Shown piece after piece: positions 34,721 through 44,057 of a stretch of 64,000 bases of DNA. The position numbers and the translations under genes are program-made. Source of the stretch: Paenibacillus ihbetae (lineage in GTDB: Bacteria > Bacillota > Bacilli > Paenibacillales > Paenibacillaceae); contig NZ_CP016809.1 in NCBI RefSeq assembly GCF_002741055.1, positions 3,574,501 to 3,638,500 of the forward strand. The letters run 5' to 3'. Under the pieces are notes generated by a model. That model was given only the letters and a program-made list of their open reading frames with translations, searched no databases and was not told the origin of the DNA. Each line of letters begins with the position of its first letter. Position 1 is the stretch's first letter.

Positions 34721-34752
34721 AAACCCATGCACCCGTGAGGTGGATGGGTTTT
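34721..34752 (+). terminator. terminator of fumC
   Basis: AACCCAT-G-CACC and GGTG-G-ATGGGTT pair around CGTGA, followed by a T-run. Confidence 0.9.
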
Positions 34753-34780
34753 TGTTTCTCTACAGAGGAACGGCTGTTAC

Positions 34781-34789
34781 TGTTATAAT
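34781..34789 (+). promoter_or_regulatory. extended -10 promoter
   Basis: TGTTATAAT is an extended -10 (TGnTATAAT) located ~55 bp before the membrane protein start at 34845. No clear -35 is seen. Confidence 0.6.
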
Positions 34790-34844
34790 GAAGTGTCAAC
34801 GGATGGATGGAGCAGAATTTTACCTTAAAAAGGACGGATGACGA

Positions 34845-35882
34845 GTGAAAAAACATCAGCTGACCGCGGTGGCGCTTTCCGTGATCTTAACTGGTCTCGG
34901 CTTGTTTTATATCGGGACCCCGATGCTGATCATGATCGGGGCGCTGCTTATGGCGCTGCAGGGAGTTGTACTTTATTTTCTGCTGCTGACGCTCGGCTTC
35001 CTCGGCTTTTTGGCGCTGCCGGCCGCGCTTGCGCTGCATATTGCGGGCATCGTGATCACGATTATTTATTTTACCTACCGGTCGCCGAAAAAACCATGGC
35101 TGGAGCAGAAACGGCAGCGGCAGCTGTCTTCTCCAGGCGCCATCGCCGTGCGCACGGTGATCGGCTTCCTCTTGCTTGCCGGATCCGTGTATGCCGGTTA
35201 CACGGCGGGAATAGCCCCGTTTACCAAGTCGGCTGCGGAGAAGCAGGCGGTCCGGGAAGCCGCCGAGCAATATTTGGAGCAAAAGTACGGCGAACCGTTC
35301 AAGGTCACCAAGATCGATTATACATGGGCCGTCGGGTCCTATAATCTTAAGGCGATTCCCGAAGGAGCTCCCGAGCTGGAATTCACGCTGGACAGCACTG
35401 ACGGCAGCCCGCCGGTCCCATCCGGTGAAACGTACCTTAATCGTGTATGGGGAGCGCAGCTTCGTGACAAAGCGGAGCCGGTCATCGACCGGCTGTACCC
35501 GGACGGCGCTTTCGTTCAGGCCTGGGTAAGCTGCAATATGAAGCAGGTGGTGCGGGAATACGACAAGCTGGATTCCTGCAGCAGCGGGCCGGTTAGCCAG
35601 AGTGTAGACATCGTTGTGTTTGCCGATGTTGCGGAGGGCAGCCTGGACCAAGAGAAGGAGCGCATCCTGGAGCTGGTCAAGCAGCTGCCCGGGGTTACGG
35701 TTCCGGGCAAGACCGATCTTCAGATCGAGTATTATCCGGCAAAACTGAACACGCCTGCCAATGCAGCGAAGCTCCAGAAGGGGAATGGCACTTTGCGTGA
35801 TGCGTCGCCGACGTATCAGTTCAGGGAATTCGACATATCGCAGGTCAAGGGGATATCGGACATCGAGCTCCGCAAGTCTTAG
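34845..35882 (+). CDS. membrane protein of unknown function
   Basis: A 345-residue protein I do not recognise. Three or four helices fill residues 1-~80 (VALSVILTGLGLFYIG, LIMIGALLMALQGVVLYFLLLTLGFLGFLAL, IAGIVITIIYFTY). A basic loop (PKKPWLEQKRQRQ) follows, then another helix (~100-122). The C-terminal ~220 residues are soluble and probably extracytoplasmic, beginning EKQAVREAAEQYLEQKYGEPFKV. That opening resembles the lipoprotein-like domains of Bacillus proteins that start with a long helix and KYG(E/K)xF. The start is GTG at 34845 with AAAGGA upstream. It is a single gene with its own promoter and terminator. Confidence 0.7.
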   Translation: MKKHQLTAVALSVILTGLGLFYIGTPMLIMIGALLMALQGVVLYFLLLTLGFLGFLALPAALALHIAGIVITIIYFTYRSPKKPWLEQKRQRQLSSPGAIAVRTVIGFLLLAGSVYAGYTAGIAPFTKSAAEKQAVREAAEQYLEQKYGEPFKVTKIDYTWAVGSYNLKAIPEGAPELEFTLDSTDGSPPVPSGETYLNRVWGAQLRDKAEPVIDRLYPDGAFVQAWVSCNMKQVVREYDKLDSCSSGPVSQSVDIVVFADVAEGSLDQEKERILELVKQLPGVTVPGKTDLQIEYYPAKLNTPANAAKLQKGNGTLRDASPTYQFREFDISQVKGISDIELRKS

Positions 35883-35885
35883 AAC

Positions 35886-35932
35886 TGAAAAAGCCAGGCA
35901 GAAAACCTCGCAGGGTTCGCCTGGCTTTTTCA
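35886..35932 (+). terminator. terminator of the membrane protein gene
   Basis: AAAAAGCCAGGC and GCCTGGCTTTTT form a 12-bp stem with a 19-base loop. The A/T flanks make it work in both directions, so it may also end the DUF1266 transcript. Confidence 0.85.
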
Positions 35933-35990
35933 TATGACAGAAGGGGGTGGACCTCCGGACCTTATGAACTCGAGCCCGGTCCCAGGTCAA

Positions 35991-36695
35991 TCAGACCGAA
36001 GCTGACATGCTGCCCGAAGCGGACTTGTCCGGCAGCAGGCTTAGATCCCAAGGCACTTTATTGTAGGCAAGCTTGCTGCCCCCGAGTATGTTGCTGGCCC
36101 TGCTTATAACATGGTGGGAGTGCTTCATTGCGATATCCTCTTTTATAAAATGCGTGCCGGCCGCAAAAGCGGTAAGATATTCGTCCCAGCTTCGGTAATG
36201 CTGCTGCAGGAGGGCCGCTGCCTTTTGTTTGATCTCCCAGGCCTCCTCTTCGCTCAGGAAGCGGTAGATCCGCCCAATCCGGCTAAGAAGGATGGCCCAG
36301 CCCCCGCCTAAAGCGGCGATATCGGCTGATGGCAGCATCCCCATCCATTTGCCGACAACGGCCATTTTTTTGTAATCGGGGTCGTCTTTGGCGTCCTCGA
36401 GATAACGCTCGCGTGCCTTGAGGGTCAGGGCGGACAAACGGTTATGAACGTCCAGGTATTCCTGGCAGTGGCCGTCGTTTAGCAAAAAATCGATACGCTC
36501 TCTAAGAGAGGCCGCGTCCGTGATCTTCCAGTCGGCCAGCGCTCTTTTCATCACGCCTTTTCGCAGCCAACGCTCCGAGGGGTGAAATTCATAAGGAATA
36601 TAATAATAACCCAGCATGCTATCGATACAAACGCTGGACAAGCAGCGGAGATAGAGCTCGATTCGTTTCTTGTGCTTGCGGCTGAATCCTTTCAT
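35991..36695 (-). CDS. DUF1266 protein of an Hsp70/J-protein cluster
   Basis: A 234-residue soluble protein. The segments WKITDAASLRERIDFLLNDGH, AALGGGWAILLSRIGRIYRFLSEEEAWEI and SWDEYLTAFAAGTHF fit DUF1266, a helical family that includes E. coli YbeR and YbeU. Function is unknown. In E. coli these genes sit with djlB, djlC and hscC, the same partners as here. AAAGGAGG precedes the ATG. It follows the J-like gene by 18 bp and is last in the operon. The very C-terminus is Ser/Ala-rich and looks disordered. Confidence 0.7.
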   Translation of the reverse strand: MKGFSRKHKKRIELYLRCLSSVCIDSMLGYYYIPYEFHPSERWLRKGVMKRALADWKITDAASLRERIDFLLNDGHCQEYLDVHNRLSALTLKARERYLEDAKDDPDYKKMAVVGKWMGMLPSADIAALGGGWAILLSRIGRIYRFLSEEEAWEIKQKAAALLQQHYRSWDEYLTAFAAGTHFIKEDIAMKHSHHVISRASNILGGSKLAYNKVPWDLSLLPDKSASGSMSASV

Positions 36696-36713
36696 TATGC
36701 GAATGCCTCCTTT

Positions 36714-38096
36714 CTAGGTTGCAAGTACCCAATGCACTTTGATGGCCTTCCAGGTGTTCCACAGGATGACGGCAATCAGCAGCCAAGTATATACCGGGTG
36801 CAGGTCGAAGACTACTTGCAAAGCTAGATAGACCAGAATGTAGAGCCAGCTTAAGCGGAGCACCATGAGCGTATCGAATAACAGATTGCTTCTCCATGAC
36901 CGCCACCGGTCAGCGGCTGTGATGTGTCTCTGGCCGTATTTATGCTTGTTAGACGCCATACACAGGTAGATATACGAGTGGATATGGGGATTCTCGAGCT
37001 GATTGGACTGTTTCAAGATATCCCGTGCCTGATCTAACTCCTCAAGTCCTATATAACAGCGTCCTTTCAGGCTGAGCGCATCGGTATTTTCCGGCTCTTG
37101 GTCCAGCACCTTCTCGAGGTCGCTCAATGCGGACGAATAATCAGCCTGCTCGAACCGGATCTGGGCCCGGTGCCAATATCCATCAAGCTCCTCAGGCGCC
37201 AGCCGGATGGCTTGACCGAAGCATTCGTCCGCGGCGGTCAGATTGCCGGTCCGCGCATGGCATTTACCGAGCATAAGCTGAAGGTCGGGATCATGAGGGT
37301 ACATCTCGCTGGCGTGGGCCAAATAGTCGAGGGCTTCTTCCAGCTCGCCTTCCTTTATCATGTATTGCCCCTGTTCCCTCAGGTCAAGATACTGCTCGAT
37401 ATCAATATCCTCGGCGGGATTCTCCTTAAAGCACTCGTACCGCAGCTCGGACGTACCGTTAATTTGGCTCATGATATATTCGATGAGCGAATCGGGGTAC
37501 TCCTCCAGCAGGTCTTCCTTGTTCTCCGTGAAGTGAAACATGTCGTCAAGCCGCTGCCATACCGGGCGAGGGAGATGGCGATGATCCTCCAGAAAGTCCA
37601 TCAGTGCGTACTGCAGTTCCCCGCTCCGCTCCACATCCCACACGATGTCCCGGTTAAGCGCGTCCTCCCAAGCCTCGGGATCAATGCGCGCCTGGAAATT
37701 GTCATAAATTTCGTCGATCTCATCGATGAACTGCTCAATCGGGTCCTGCGGAATCGGCTCGCGGGCGTGGTGAAGCGGTTCTCCATAATAACCGGACACC
37801 GAAGATGGTTTAGATGCCGGGTAATCGCCTTCGTCCGTCCCCAGCCCAAGCTCGCCGCCGGATTCCGCCGTCTGGCCGCCTTCGTAAGCGGCGGGCTCCG
37901 CAAAATCCAAAGGCTCTTCTTCCTCCGGCTCAACGTAAGGCGCCATTTTCAACGCGGAATCATAAGCCTCGCGCAAGCGCTGGTAGCCTTCAGGGTCATC
38001 CTCCGGGTGGTGGAGTCTCAGCTTTTTCGCATAGGCTCTTTTGATGGCTGTTATATCGCTGGTTGCCTCGATTCCTAAAATGTCCCATACACTCAT
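36714..38096 (-). CDS. membrane-anchored J-like protein with TPR repeats (DjlB/DjlC-like)
   Basis: A 460-residue protein. Residues 1-~55 are a J-like domain ([23 protein letters not shown], then [16 protein letters not shown]). The universal HPD triad reads HPE here (residues 30-32), as in other members of this subgroup. An acidic, low-complexity linker (~60-120) leads to a helical region and TPR units (~260-380: [56 protein letters not shown]). Two membrane helices close the protein (~405-450). It should recruit the co-encoded Hsp70 to the membrane. Its ATG overlaps the Hsp70 stop (ATGA). Confidence 0.82.
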   Translation of the reverse strand: MSVWDILGIEATSDITAIKRAYAKKLRLHHPEDDPEGYQRLREAYDSALKMAPYVEPEEEEPLDFAEPAAYEGGQTAESGGELGLGTDEGDYPASKPSSVSGYYGEPLHHAREPIPQDPIEQFIDEIDEIYDNFQARIDPEAWEDALNRDIVWDVERSGELQYALMDFLEDHRHLPRPVWQRLDDMFHFTENKEDLLEEYPDSLIEYIMSQINGTSELRYECFKENPAEDIDIEQYLDLREQGQYMIKEGELEEALDYLAHASEMYPHDPDLQLMLGKCHARTGNLTAADECFGQAIRLAPEELDGYWHRAQIRFEQADYSSALSDLEKVLDQEPENTDALSLKGRCYIGLEELDQARDILKQSNQLENPHIHSYIYLCMASNKHKYGQRHITAADRWRSWRSNLLFDTLMVLRLSWLYILVYLALQVVFDLHPVYTWLLIAVILWNTWKAIKVHWVLAT

Positions 38097-39796
38097 GTTA
38101 AATCCATCCACCTTTCGATCTGATCCAGCTGCTCCTTAAGCGCTTCGGCGGCCTGTTTAACCACTTGCTCGTTTTGCGTCTGCAGCTGCATCTCGAACTG
38201 CTGGATCAGCCGGGCAATCATCTCTCGGCGGTCGCCCAGCGATTCCTCGTACAGCCGCTCGCCTCTTGCGATCAGCAGCCGGTTCTCCGTACGATCCCGG
38301 GGATGGATCTTGATATCCTTCAGCTCGGCAAGCCGGGCTTCGATCTGCTCCTTGGTCATGGAGCCGGCGTTGCTTTCGATGACCGCTCTCTTTTTCTCGC
38401 CGGTTGCGACGCTGATCACCTCGACCTCCAAAATGCCGTTGATGTCGTACGTGTAGCGCACGTCGATGCTCTGCTCCCCCGCCGGGGCCGGCGGAATTTT
38501 GATCCGGAGCTCGCCGAGCTTGATGTTGTTCTCCACGCGCCGGCTCTCCCCTTGATACACGTCGACGGTCATTTGCCGCTGATTATCGGAAATCGTGTAG
38601 AGGCGCTCGACCCGGCTGACCGGTATCGGCGTGTTCCGTTCAATGATCGGGAGGAAATGTCCGGTTGAATATTGGCCGCCTCCCATCTCCCGCACAACGC
38701 TGGTACCGAGCGTGTAAGGGCACACATCCGTTAAAATCATCTCTTCAAGCGCCTGGTTGCGCTGCTTCAGCGCCGTTTGGATCGCCGCGCCGATCGCCAC
38801 CGTTTCATCGGGATGGATGTTGCTGTAAGGCATCCGTCCGAACATCCGGCCGATGACGCTGCGAATCAGCGGCATGCGCGTAGCGCCGCCGATAAGAATG
38901 ATGGCGTCCAATTCGGAAGGTGTAAGGGAGGCATCCCGCAGCGCACGCTCGATCGGCTGGCGCAGGCGGAGCAGAAGCGGCTGGGCCAGCTTCTCGAACT
39001 CCGTCCGGCTTATGCGCAGCTCCAAGCTGCCGGTTTCGGCAGGGACGGTCATCTTGGCTTCGTTCTCCTGACCAAGGGCCCGCTTGCACATTTCGGCCTG
39101 CTTATAGACCAGCGATTTCGTTTTGGCGTTGAGCTCCTCGGCATTCAAGCTATGCGTATGTAAAAAGTGCGTAAAGAGGAGCTCCGTAAAATCTTCGCCC
39201 CCCAGAAAGTTATCGCCGGCAATGGATTTCACATCCATAATGCCCTCGAACAATTCGAGTATGGACACATCGAATGTGCCGCCGCCCAGGTCGAATACGA
39301 GAAATTTCGTTTCGGGGCTCTCCTGATGCAATCCATAGGCAACTGCCGCGGCCGTCGGCTCGCTGATGAGCCGCTCCACCTTGAGACCGGCCAATTCCGC
39401 GGCCGTCTTCGTTGCCTTGCGCTGGGTGTCGTTGAAGTAGGCAGGAACGCTGATGACGGCCTCCGTCACCGGCTCGCCCAAATAAGCCTCGGCATCGGCC
39501 TTCAGCGCTTTGATGATAAAGGATGAGAGCTCTTCCGGCGTGAAGGTGTGAGGGCCGAGCACATAGGTTTTTTCCGTCCCCATAAATCGCTTGAACGTCG
39601 CTGCTGTCGCATGCGGATGCGTGATAAGCCGCTCCTGCGCAACCCGGCCGACCAGGATCTCCCCATTATCGTCAACGCTTACGACCGAAGGCGTCAGATG
39701 CTCGTCGAGCACGTTCGGGATGATTGCCGCCCGGTCCTCGGCCCAATAAGCCGCAAGGCTGTTTGTCGTCCCAAGATCAATACCGATCATCGTCAT
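38093..39796 (-). CDS. hscC: HscC-type Hsp70 chaperone
   Basis: A 567-residue Hsp70, shorter than DnaK (~610). The ATPase domain has [46 protein letters not shown] and [11 protein letters not shown]. The substrate domain is recognisable ([27 protein letters not shown]) but the C-terminal lid is short and ends at [13 protein letters not shown]. This truncated form and the J-like and DUF1266 neighbours fit HscC rather than DnaK. Its clients are unknown. GAGGGG lies upstream of the ATG at 39796. It is first of the three-gene minus-strand operon. Confidence 0.87.
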   Translation of the reverse strand: MTMIGIDLGTTNSLAAYWAEDRAAIIPNVLDEHLTPSVVSVDDNGEILVGRVAQERLITHPHATAATFKRFMGTEKTYVLGPHTFTPEELSSFIIKALKADAEAYLGEPVTEAVISVPAYFNDTQRKATKTAAELAGLKVERLISEPTAAAVAYGLHQESPETKFLVFDLGGGTFDVSILELFEGIMDVKSIAGDNFLGGEDFTELLFTHFLHTHSLNAEELNAKTKSLVYKQAEMCKRALGQENEAKMTVPAETGSLELRISRTEFEKLAQPLLLRLRQPIERALRDASLTPSELDAIILIGGATRMPLIRSVIGRMFGRMPYSNIHPDETVAIGAAIQTALKQRNQALEEMILTDVCPYTLGTSVVREMGGGQYSTGHFLPIIERNTPIPVSRVERLYTISDNQRQMTVDVYQGESRRVENNIKLGELRIKIPPAPAGEQSIDVRYTYDINGILEVEVISVATGEKKRAVIESNAGSMTKEQIEARLAELKDIKIHPRDRTENRLLIARGERLYEESLGDRREMIARLIQQFEMQLQTQNEQVVKQAAEALKEQLDQIERWMDLT

Positions 39797-39992
39797 TGTG
39801 TCAATTATCCCCTCTTTCTAATCCGAGCGTCTGCACGGAACCGGTTAAGGAACTGTTGCAGGCGCTTAGAGTTGCCCCATGGCAAGGTAGAATCGTCTGA
39901 ATGTTGAAGGCCGTATCTACTATTTTACCAGTGTTGGTAGAGTGATTCCAAGATGCGGCATAAATCGACGAAAAAAAACCTCCATATCAAAT

Positions 39993-40029
39993 AAAGAACG
40001 GCCACGAGGATGACCCCAGGCCGTTCTTT
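39993..40029. terminator. terminator of the PTS EIIC gene
   Basis: AAAGAACGGCC and GGCCGTTCTTT form an 11-bp stem with a 15-base loop. On the minus strand T-rich sequence follows. The rest of the 293-bp gap 39797-40089 shows no gene. Confidence 0.85.
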
Positions 40030-40089
40030 ATAAGAGTATTACCGTTATTCTAAGCCCAAAGCACCGTAACGCCTCGCTTGCCGATTACA

Positions 40090-41682
40090 TTACATGCCGA
40101 TCGTTCCCTTGGTGCTCCGGTAGACGGACATCTTGTTCACGAAGAAGGTGATCAAGAAGGAGCAGAGCAGGCTTGCCAGCATCGAGATCAGGAAGCCGAA
40201 CGTGTTGTTGGATGTGATCGGACCGACAAAGGAAGGCACGTAGGCCGTTCCCCGAACGCCGAACAGTCCGACGAGCATGCCGCCGAGACCGGCTGAAGCA
40301 ATCGCGCCTGCAAAGACCAGCTTGCTGGAGAACATGAAGGGATACGCGGCTTCAACGAATGTGCCGAAGCCCATATTCATGGCGAATCCCGGGGCCGCAA
40401 CTGCCGCTTCTCCCTTGTCGCGGGGAGCGATCATGTTGGCCAGCGTGATTCCTGCCGATACCATGACCAGGCCCACCATATCGACGGCACCCAGGAAGCT
40501 GTTGCTCGTCGTCTCCATTTCCAGCAGAACAATAGGGAGGATGGCGGCATGGTATACGCCGCCGATGATGGCAGGCCAGATAAGCAGGCCGGCAATCAGA
40601 CCCGCCATGACCGGGCTCCAGGAGACGAGCGTTTCGATCAGCGTGCGGATGCCTTCACCCGCGCTGAGCGCAATCGGCGCAATGAGGAAGTAGACGATCA
40701 GCCCGGCAATAAGGCCGGATATGCCTCCGGCGACGATATTGACCGTTGTGGCGGGGAAGCGCCATTCCACGCATTTACGGAACAGGTAATGGACGATGAT
40801 CCCGGCGCCGATCCCCCCGATGATGCCCCCGATGATGCCTCCCTCTACGGACAGGATGCCGGCCACGATACCGGCCACGATCGATACCTCGTCCAGTTCC
40901 GACACCTGCTTGGCTGCGATAGCGGCAAGAATGACCGGCAGCGCTTTGATCATCAGGTCGAATACCTCGGATAATGCCGACAAGCCGGGGATTTTACTCA
41001 CAGCCAGCACCAATGCCATCCCGATAAAGCCGGGGAGCGATGCCATCATCATGCCGCGAATATTAATTCTGCGCCAGGGCGATGCGCTGCCTCCCGAACC
41101 GGAAGAGGAAGATACCTGGGCTGTGCCGATCACCGGGCGGTACGGAATCCGCCAATGCTTGCTGAGCGAAGTGACGAACGTAACGGCACGGGTCCGGTTC
41201 GTCGTTCCCGTCGTGCCGGAAGCGGCAATCACGTGGACGCCTTTCGCCTGAATCATTGCCATCGAGGTGCCGCCGGTTCCGGTCACCGGCAGCTTGTATT
41301 TGGCGCAGGCTTCCACCGCATGGCGGTTGCTGCCTTCCGGGTCAGCGCTCATGACAATGATTCCGTCTATCTCTCCGAGCTCAATCTGCTCGGCAATTTC
41401 CCGATCCAGCCGTTCTGCAGCTTGATTGACCTGCTGCAGAGTGCCCTCAGCGATTATGACAGGTGCTCCCTGCGAAGAGCTCCAGCTGTAGAGCGCCGCA
41501 GGTGTGGTCTCCTTCGCAGCATCCATAGAAACCCCGGCGGCAATGAACTGCAGCGCTCCGCACGACAGCCCCGCGCTCTCCATCTGCACCAGGATTTCGT
41601 CCAGCAGTTTGCGGGGCTCCTTGCCGCCCAAATTGTACAGATTGCCGCCGCTGCTCCCGATTATGGCAATTTGACGATTCAT
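40090..41682 (-). CDS. PTS EIIC-like permease fused to an N-terminal domain of unknown type
   Basis: A 530-residue protein. Residues ~210-530 are a membrane domain with eight to ten helices, very Gly-rich (VAGIVAGILSVEGGIIGGII, GGISGLIAGLIVYFLI, GLIAGLLIWPAIIGGVYHAAILPIVLLEME), fitting the EIIC_2 type of PTS permease. Residues 1-~190 form a soluble domain: IAIIGSSGGNLYNLGGKEPRKLLDEI, IDGIIVMSADPEGSNRHAVEACAKYKLPVTGTGGTS and HVIAASGTTGTTNRTRAV. It looks like a nucleotide- or sugar-phosphate-binding alpha/beta fold, not a known EIIA or EIIB, and no EIIA/EIIB genes are nearby. GGGAGG precedes the ATG. The substrate is unknown. Confidence 0.75.
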   Translation of the reverse strand: MNRQIAIIGSSGGNLYNLGGKEPRKLLDEILVQMESAGLSCGALQFIAAGVSMDAAKETTPAALYSWSSSQGAPVIIAEGTLQQVNQAAERLDREIAEQIELGEIDGIIVMSADPEGSNRHAVEACAKYKLPVTGTGGTSMAMIQAKGVHVIAASGTTGTTNRTRAVTFVTSLSKHWRIPYRPVIGTAQVSSSSGSGGSASPWRRINIRGMMMASLPGFIGMALVLAVSKIPGLSALSEVFDLMIKALPVILAAIAAKQVSELDEVSIVAGIVAGILSVEGGIIGGIIGGIGAGIIVHYLFRKCVEWRFPATTVNIVAGGISGLIAGLIVYFLIAPIALSAGEGIRTLIETLVSWSPVMAGLIAGLLIWPAIIGGVYHAAILPIVLLEMETTSNSFLGAVDMVGLVMVSAGITLANMIAPRDKGEAAVAAPGFAMNMGFGTFVEAAYPFMFSSKLVFAGAIASAGLGGMLVGLFGVRGTAYVPSFVGPITSNNTFGFLISMLASLLCSFLITFFVNKMSVYRSTKGTIGM

Positions 41683-41956
41683 GATATGCCGCCTCCCGTA
41701 ATTGAGAAATGTTATTTTCTATATTACAGCGTTGAAGTAACTTATTAAAGCAGTAAAATGGACAATCTTTATTTCAAGGTGCAGCATATTATATTTCGGC
41801 TGAGCTCTTCACCGTGCTGAGTACCGGTAATAAATAGCGACAGTCCAGGACTTAGGCTTTCGTTCTTTCGATTTCCAGGGCCAGTCTAATGGCTTATTTT
41901 ATGTGGGCTGCCGTATGGCAGCTGGACCCAGGATCTCGTATTGCGTGCACAAATAG

Positions 41957-41998
41957 AAAAAACCGCCGTACCGGCCACTTGGGCCTGTACAGCGGTTG
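41957..41998 (-). terminator. terminator of the CNNM/CorC gene
   Basis: On the minus strand AACCGCTGTACAGGCC pairs with GGCCGGTACGGCGGTT, followed by TTTTTC. The remaining 347-bp gap 41683-42029 shows no gene or known element. Confidence 0.9.
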
Positions 41999-42029
41999 GA
42001 TATCTATCGTCGATGCCTAGGATACACGA

Positions 42030-43379
42030 TTAGGATTCACGTTCTCCGGCCAAAGCCGCCGATGCTTCCTGCATCGATTCCTCGGCAACCTCTTTTACGA
42101 TTTGAAGCTTCGTATAGCGATGCGTCTTCTTCTCCAAGACGGTGAAGGTCAAGTTCTCGTAGGTCCAGATGTCGCCCTTGGACAGCTCCGAGTTGTGTCC
42201 GTACAGCCAGCCGCCGATCGTGTCGAGATCGTCCGTGGACAGGTCGGTGTGCAGCAGATCATTGATCCGGTTGATCGGCACCTTGCCGTCCGCGATAATG
42301 CGGTTCGGCTCGGGCTGGATGAGCTCGCGTTCTTCATCCTCGTCGAATTCGTCGCGGATTTCACCGACGATCTCTTCCAGAATGTCCTCGATGGTGATCA
42401 TGCCGGACGTGCCGCCGTATTCATCGATCAGGATAGCCATATGCGTGCCTTCCAGCTGCATCTTCCGCAGCAGCTTTTTGATCGGAATCGCTTCGGATAC
42501 CGTCATCGCCGGATGAATCAGCTTGGTCAGGTCCATGTTCGAATTATCGTCGAACTCCAGGAAGAACTGCTTGGTGTTAATCGTACCGACAATCTGGTCC
42601 TTATCTCCCCGGACGACCGGGAAACGGGTATACTGCTCACGCTTGATGATCTGCAGGTTCGCAGCCAGCGGCTTATCAACATAGAGGCAGATCATATCGG
42701 TGCGGGGCACCATGATTTCCTTCGCGAGCATATCATCGAAGGCGAAGATCCGGCTAACATAGCCGTATTCGGCCTGGTTGATCTTGCCGCTTTCATAGCT
42801 GTCGCTTAGAATCATGCGCAGCTCTTCCTCGGAGTGAGCCTCTTCATGCTCGCTCGCAGGGTGCATGCCGAACAGGCGGACGATTTTATTCGCCGAGCCG
42901 TTCAGAAGCCAGATGAACGGATACATGATGCGGTTAAACCAGATAATCGGCGTTGCGCACAAGAACGTAACAGCTTCGGCTTTATTGATCGCGATGGTCT
43001 TCGGCGCAAGCTCGCCGATCACGACGTGAATATATGTCATGATAATGAACGCGAGCAGGAACGAGATCAACGAAGATATGGCGGCCGGAATCGCGAAATT
43101 ATCGAATACCGGATGCAGGATCTTCTCGATGGTCGGCTCCCCGAGCCAACCGAGACCGAGCGCGGTGATCGTAATCCCGAGCTGACACGCCGACAGGTAC
43201 CCGTCAAGGTTGGACGTCACCTTCTTAACCGCGAGTGCACCTTTACGCCCTTCCATGACCAATTGGTCGACCCGGCTGGGACGAAGCCTGATGATGGCAA
43301 ATTCCGTCATAACGAAGAAAGCTGTAGCAGCAATTAATAAAACAACAAGAAATATATTTAGGCCAATATTGTCATCCAA
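42030..43379 (-). CDS. CNNM/CorC-family transporter (hemolysin C-like)
   Basis: About 449 residues. An N-terminal CNNM membrane domain with four hydrophobic segments (~5-190; FFVMTEFAIIRLRPSRVDQL, LGWLGEPTIEKIL, VVIGELAPKTIAI) is followed by a CBS pair (~205-335; EIMVPRTDM, TRFPVVRGDKDQIVG, MAILIDEYGGTSGMITIEDILEEIVGEI). A C-terminal CorC_HlyC domain follows (~350-430; DGKVPINRINDLL). Members export or sense Mg2+ or related divalent ions. A TTG start at 43379 gives AAGGA 10 bases upstream; a GTG at 43388 has that ribosome site too close. It appears to be transcribed alone. Confidence 0.88.
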   Translation of the reverse strand: MDDNIGLNIFLVVLLIAATAFFVMTEFAIIRLRPSRVDQLVMEGRKGALAVKKVTSNLDGYLSACQLGITITALGLGWLGEPTIEKILHPVFDNFAIPAAISSLISFLLAFIIMTYIHVVIGELAPKTIAINKAEAVTFLCATPIIWFNRIMYPFIWLLNGSANKIVRLFGMHPASEHEEAHSEEELRMILSDSYESGKINQAEYGYVSRIFAFDDMLAKEIMVPRTDMICLYVDKPLAANLQIIKREQYTRFPVVRGDKDQIVGTINTKQFFLEFDDNSNMDLTKLIHPAMTVSEAIPIKKLLRKMQLEGTHMAILIDEYGGTSGMITIEDILEEIVGEIRDEFDEDEERELIQPEPNRIIADGKVPINRINDLLHTDLSTDDLDTIGGWLYGHNSELSKGDIWTYENLTFTVLEKKTHRYTKLQIVKEVAEESMQEASAALAGERES

Positions 43380-43436
43380 ACAAAACACATCCTTTTTCTT
43401 TCTGATCTGAATTAGTTTTTAAATAACCTGTGTCAA

Positions 43437-43769
43437 CTATACATAGCTGTCAACATAATTCGACCGGAACTTCAAAGGTTCGAGCATCATGTGCTTGAGG
43501 ATCAGGAACATATCGGTTTCAGTGGAGCATATAACGTCATTCAAGGAAAGCAGAGACTCATGGGGCGGCAGCTCCAGCATCAGCCGGACGGGGTCCGGGC
43601 TTTTGGGCACGGGGGCCGGGGCTGGATATGCTCCTTCGGGCGCCTCCATCCCTTGCTGGGCAACAACGGAATCAGACAGATCCTCGCCGAGCGCGGGCGT
43701 AACGTAAGAGAGCAGCATGAAGCCAAGAGCGGAACATATAATTCTGTTTATCCTTCGTATGGGGTCCAA
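43437..43769 (-). CDS. small putative secreted protein
   Basis: A 110-residue ORF. It begins with a plausible signal peptide (basic PIRRINR, hydrophobic IICSALGFMLLSYV, possible cleavage after ALG), then an acidic and Pro-rich stretch (GAYPAPAPVPKSPDP). The remainder is a short amphipathic region. No family is recognised. The start would be TTG at 43769 with AGGAG 13 bases upstream, which is a weak context; there is an in-frame stop further upstream. Between two solid genes on the same strand. The 288-bp region upstream to the LTA synthase gene holds a terminator at 44006 and no other gene. Confidence 0.45.
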   Translation of the reverse strand: MDPIRRINRIICSALGFMLLSYVTPALGEDLSDSVVAQQGMEAPEGAYPAPAPVPKSPDPVRLMLELPPHESLLSLNDVICSTETDMFLILKHMMLEPLKFRSNYVDSYV

Positions 43770-44005
43770 GTCGGATCGTCACTCCTACAATTCGTAATCG
43801 ATTTGCTCTAACCAATATATGGCTGAAATGCGTTCATATGATTCAATGAATCTCGTTGTTGTACGTAATTTCACCACGATCATCGTATTTAAAACAAGGT
43901 ATATTGTTATACATCATAAGAAAAATTGTGCCACTATGTCAAATGTCCGTTCATTGAGCTGATGAGAGTCCGCTTCAGGAGTGGCCTGGCGGCATCTGTC
44001 GGGGA

Positions 44006-44044
44006 CAAAAAAAGGACCCCACCCGAAAATCAGGTGAAGTCCTT
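44006..44044 (-). terminator. terminator of the LTA synthase gene
   Basis: On the minus strand AAGGACTTCACCT pairs with GGGTGGGGTCCTT (one side offset), followed by a run of seven T residues. Confidence 0.8.
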
Positions 44045-44057
44045 GCATCCTTGCTGT

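Noticed and set aside
34838..35344. Overlapping 168-codon plus-strand ORF starting with ATG at 34838
   Set aside because: It is Arg/Ala-rich without motifs, while the frame from GTG 34845 encodes a clean membrane protein of 345 residues.
35936..35990. tRNA-like segment (GAACTCGAGCCCGG resembling a T-arm)
   Set aside because: No acceptor stem, D-arm or anticodon arm could be drawn around it.
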